Positions 48,780 to 50,968 of a stretch of DNA of 50,968 nt are shown piece after piece. Within the stretch, counting starts at the first letter, position 1. Each line of letters begins with the position of its first letter. The position numbers and the translations under genes were made by a program. This DNA is from ZLKRG44 sp964555705. Lineage in GTDB: Bacteria > Planctomycetota > Phycisphaerae > Phycisphaerales > SM1A02. Where the stretch lies: the NCBI GenBank assembly GCA_964555705.1, contig CAZKTN010000017.1, positions 1 through 50,968 of the forward strand, written 5' to 3'. The notes below the pieces were generated by a model. It saw only the letters and a list, made by a program, of their open reading frames with translations, was not told the DNA's origin and ran no database searches.

Positions 48780-50968
48780 TCAGGGCACCGGGCCCCACCG
48801 CACGAGCACATAGGCGAGGTCGTTGCCGTCCACATCGCCGTCCTGGTCGATGTCGCAGATACCACCTGTCGTCTCGCTCCATGCGACAAGAACGAACGCG
48901 AGATCGACGCCGTCGATGATCCCGTCGAGGTTGAAGTCGCCATAGGCGCGCTCGCAGGAGTCGGGCCGGCCGTCAGCATCTGTATCCGTGATCGTGCCGC
49001 GCTCGCAGGCATCGAAGATGCCATTGCCGTTGCAGTCGCCCTCGCCCGCCGCCAGCTGGCAGTCGTCGGGCTGGCCGTCCTGGTCGCAGTCGTTGCCCGG
49101 GCCGAAGTAGCTGACGCGGACGCGCGTGAGCCCACTGGAGCACTCCGTGGACGACACGTCTGCGCTGGCGACGAGCCTCACGCGAACTTCCCCGGCAGTC
49201 GTCGCGCGCTCCATCACGTTGAGCCAGTCGAACATCGAGAGCGTCAGGCTCGCGCTGCTGGGCTCCGCAGGGCACTCCTGCCCGCCGCTTGCGAAGAGGT
49301 TGCCGCCGTATGAGATCCCGTTGAGCGTGAGCACGACGTACTCGTTGATCCCGTCGAGGTCACCGCGCACATCCACCTGCACGTGCACGTCGCTCGAGGC
49401 CTGGACCTGCCCGGTCAGCACCGACTCCACAGGCTGCTCGGTCCCGACGGCACCCATGTTGCCGGTGTCGCTATCGATGTAGCCATCCTCGCACTCGTCC
49501 GGCACCCCATTGGAGTTGCAGTCGGCGAGCCCGCCGTCCGCGATCTCGTAGGAGTCGGGAATCCCGTTGCCGTTGCAGTCCGCCTGGCACGAGTCGGGCA
49601 CGCCGTTGCCGTCGGCATCGGCAGACTGGCCGCCTGCGATGTCACAGGTGTCGGGGACACCGTTGTCGTTGCAGTCATCGGCGACCGAGCATGCGTCGCC
49701 CACTCCATCGCCGTCGCAGTCGGCTTGAGTCGCATTGGGAACGTCAGGGCAGTTGTCGATGCAGTCGGGGACCGTATCGAAGTCGGTGTCCGTTTCCGGG
49801 TTGCCGCAGCCGCAGTCACCCGGCTCGAGCTTGGCCGGATCGCTCGGGCAGTTGTCACCGCCGTCGGTCACCCAATCCGCGTCCGGCGCCGCGCACGCAG
49901 ACGTCTCCGTCGCCGAGTCGCCGTAGCCGTCACCATCCGCATCGAGGTAGTAGGGCCGGAACTCGAGCCCGTCGTCGGCCAGCCCGTTGCAGTTGTCGTC
50001 GATGCCGTTGCAGGTCTCCGCTGCGCCAGGGTTGACTGCAGGGTCGTTGCTGTCGCAGTCGCCAGCCACTGTGACGAAGCCCGCCGGCGCATCGCATGCC
50101 TGCACACTGGCGGCAGCGTCGCCGAAGCCATCGCTGTCGGCGTCGCTGAAGAAGGTCACCTTGTCCGGTGCGTCGGCGTCGACGTCGTCGTACACGTCGT
50201 TGCAGTTGTTGTCGGTGCCGACCGTCGCGCACAGCTCGGGCGCACCGGGGAACGCTGCGCCATTCGAGTCGTCGCAGTCGCCGCCCGCAGCCGAGTGGCC
50301 AGCCGGCGCCGAGGTCTCGCAGAAGCTCGCCGTCGCGTCCGATCCGAACCCGTCGCCATCGCCGTCCACGAAGTACGACACCGGGGCGATGAGGTCGCCG
50401 TTGCCTGGGCACGTGTCGCCCGCGACCGCCACGAAGCCCTCCGGCGCCGTGCACGCGCGCTCGACGACCGACGCATCGCCGTACCCGTCGCCGTCGCTGT
50501 CGCCGTAGAAGTCCGACTTGTCCGGTGCGTCGGCGTCGACGTCGTCGTACACGTCATTGCAGTTGTTGTCGGTGCCGACCGTCGCGCACAGCTCGGGCGC
50601 GTTGGGGAACACGGCTCCGCTCGCGTCATCGCAGTCGCCGCTGGTGGACGAGTGGCCCGACGGCGCCGACGTCTCGCAGAAGCTCGCCGTCGCGCTCGAG
50701 CCGAACCCGTCGCCATCGCCGTCCACGAAGTACGACACTGGCGCGATGAGGTCGCCATTGCCAGGGCACGTGTCGCCCGCGACCGCCACGAAGCCCTCCG
50801 GCGCCGTGCACGCGCGCTCGACGACCGACGCATCGCCGTACCCGTCGCCGTCGCTGTCGCCGTAGAAGTCCGACTTGTCCGGTGCGTCGGCGTCGACGTC
50901 GTCGTACACGTCATTGCAGTTGTTGTCGGTGCCGACCGTCGCGCACAGCTCTGGCGCACCAGGGAACG
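48780..50968 (-). CDS. MopE/TSP3-repeat protein with dockerin-like end (5' truncated)
   Basis: At least 728 residues, running off the window's right edge, so the start and any signal peptide are missing. The N-terminal part is a tandem of 119-residue units (GDGDGYGD..., ACTAPEGFVAVAGDTCPGNGD..., DGDGDGFG..., GDCDDASGAVFPNAPELC..., NNCNDVYDDVDADAPDK), resembling MopE-type Cu-binding motifs and Ca2+-binding DxDxDG loops. A further MopE unit (CDSNDPAVNPGAAETCNG...DDNCNG) follows. TSP3-like DCDGDGVGDAC and DADGNGVPDSC segments come next, a beta-sandwich domain, then two dockerin-like repeats (DFNLDGIIDGVDLAFVLVAWS, DQDGDVDGNDLAYVLVRWG). It is likely a large extracellular, calcium-stabilised protein. 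Confidence 0.85.
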   Translation of the reverse strand, partial: FPGAPELCATVGTDNNCNDVYDDVDADAPDKSDFYGDSDGDGYGDASVVERACTAPEGFVAVAGDTCPGNGDLIAPVSYFVDGDGDGFGSSATASFCETSAPSGHSSTSGDCDDASGAVFPNAPELCATVGTDNNCNDVYDDVDADAPDKSDFYGDSDGDGYGDASVVERACTAPEGFVAVAGDTCPGNGDLIAPVSYFVDGDGDGFGSDATASFCETSAPAGHSAAGGDCDDSNGAAFPGAPELCATVGTDNNCNDVYDDVDADAPDKVTFFSDADSDGFGDAAASVQACDAPAGFVTVAGDCDSNDPAVNPGAAETCNGIDDNCNGLADDGLEFRPYYLDADGDGYGDSATETSACAAPDADWVTDGGDNCPSDPAKLEPGDCGCGNPETDTDFDTVPDCIDNCPDVPNATQADCDGDGVGDACSVADDCNDNGVPDTCDIAGGQSADADGNGVPDSCQADCNGNGIPDSYEIADGGLADCNSNGVPDECEDGYIDSDTGNMGAVGTEQPVESVLTGQVQASSDVHVQVDVRGDLDGINEYVVLTLNGISYGGNLFASGGQECPAEPSSASLTLSMFDWLNVMERATTAGEVRVRLVASADVSSTECSSGLTRVRVSYFGPGNDCDQDGQPDDCQLAAGEGDCNGNGIFDACERGTITDTDADGRPDSCERAYGDFNLDGIIDGVDLAFVLVAWSETTGGICDIDQDGDVDGNDLAYVLVRWGPVP
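50161..50968. repeat. 357-bp tandem repeat within the MopE-like gene
   Basis: The sequence TTGTCCGGTGCGTCGGCG recurs at 50161, 50518 and 50875, exactly 357 bp (119 codons) apart. The unit between 50518 and 50874 is nearly identical to the one starting at 50875, and the older unit at 50161 is more divergent. The array continues past the window edge. Confidence 0.85.

Noticed and set aside
50161..50968. CRISPR-like array
   Set aside because: The 357-bp period is in-frame coding repeat of a structural protein; there are no short spacers or cas genes.

Overview
The window looks like a chromosomal segment from a high-GC planctomycete, most likely class Phycisphaerae. The evidence is strong GC bias with many GTG starts, secreted proteins ending in dockerin-like DxDGSGxVDGxDL motifs (RCC1-repeat and MopE-like proteins), two GroEL paralogues around one GroES, a GyrB ending in EVKNLDI, and a putative consensus sigma-54 promoter. 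Placement is inferred from protein character; I see no rRNA, tRNA or CRISPR array in the window.

Layout, left to right. 1-2238: tail of an upstream gene, an unknown 185-aa protein, then a RhuM-family gene lying between two perfect 36-bp direct repeats exactly 1300 bp apart. 2239-10532: a small secreted protein, then a minus-strand mannose-glycan operon (GH38 alpha-mannosidase, sodium:solute symporter, GH2 beta-mannosidase). 10617-17839: a seven-gene plus-strand envelope operon (22-Cys exported protein, TolC-like lipoprotein, HlyD-like adaptor, ABC ATPase, two FtsX/MacB-like permeases, His/Cys-rich lipoprotein); this is my best candidate for an undescribed system and is probably metal- or thiol-linked. 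17829-21520: a PGRP-type amidase lipoprotein with a small membrane protein, and gyrB. 21537-24372: moxR, queC and an internally deleted GH127-like protein. 24438-34530: a membrane protein, then groEL1-groES-groEL2-dnaJ-grpE-fmdB-rnr-tag. 34605-39656: dienelactone hydrolase, FG-GAP propeller protein, dus-galM, and a small lipoprotein. 39664-44426: panB-htrA-oppF-TM protein-thyX, each pair joined by a 4-bp start/stop overlap. 44446-50968: an MBL-fold protein lacking its metal ligands, an RCC1-dockerin protein, a possible caspase-like (DUF6642-like) protein, coaD, and the 3' part of a MopE/TSP3/dockerin repeat protein with a 357-bp tandem repeat.

Regulation. Most first-in-operon genes have a TANNNT (-10-like) hexamer 6-10 nt before the start codon and no Shine-Dalgarno, which suggests widespread leaderless transcription. 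In contrast, groEL1 has a consensus -24/-12 sigma-54 promoter and an SD, and a perfect 20-bp palindrome sits where the -35 of the rnr promoter would lie. Gene functions are assigned by recognising family motifs, without database searches; starts were chosen from SD sites, overlaps with upstream stops, and the -10/start pattern.
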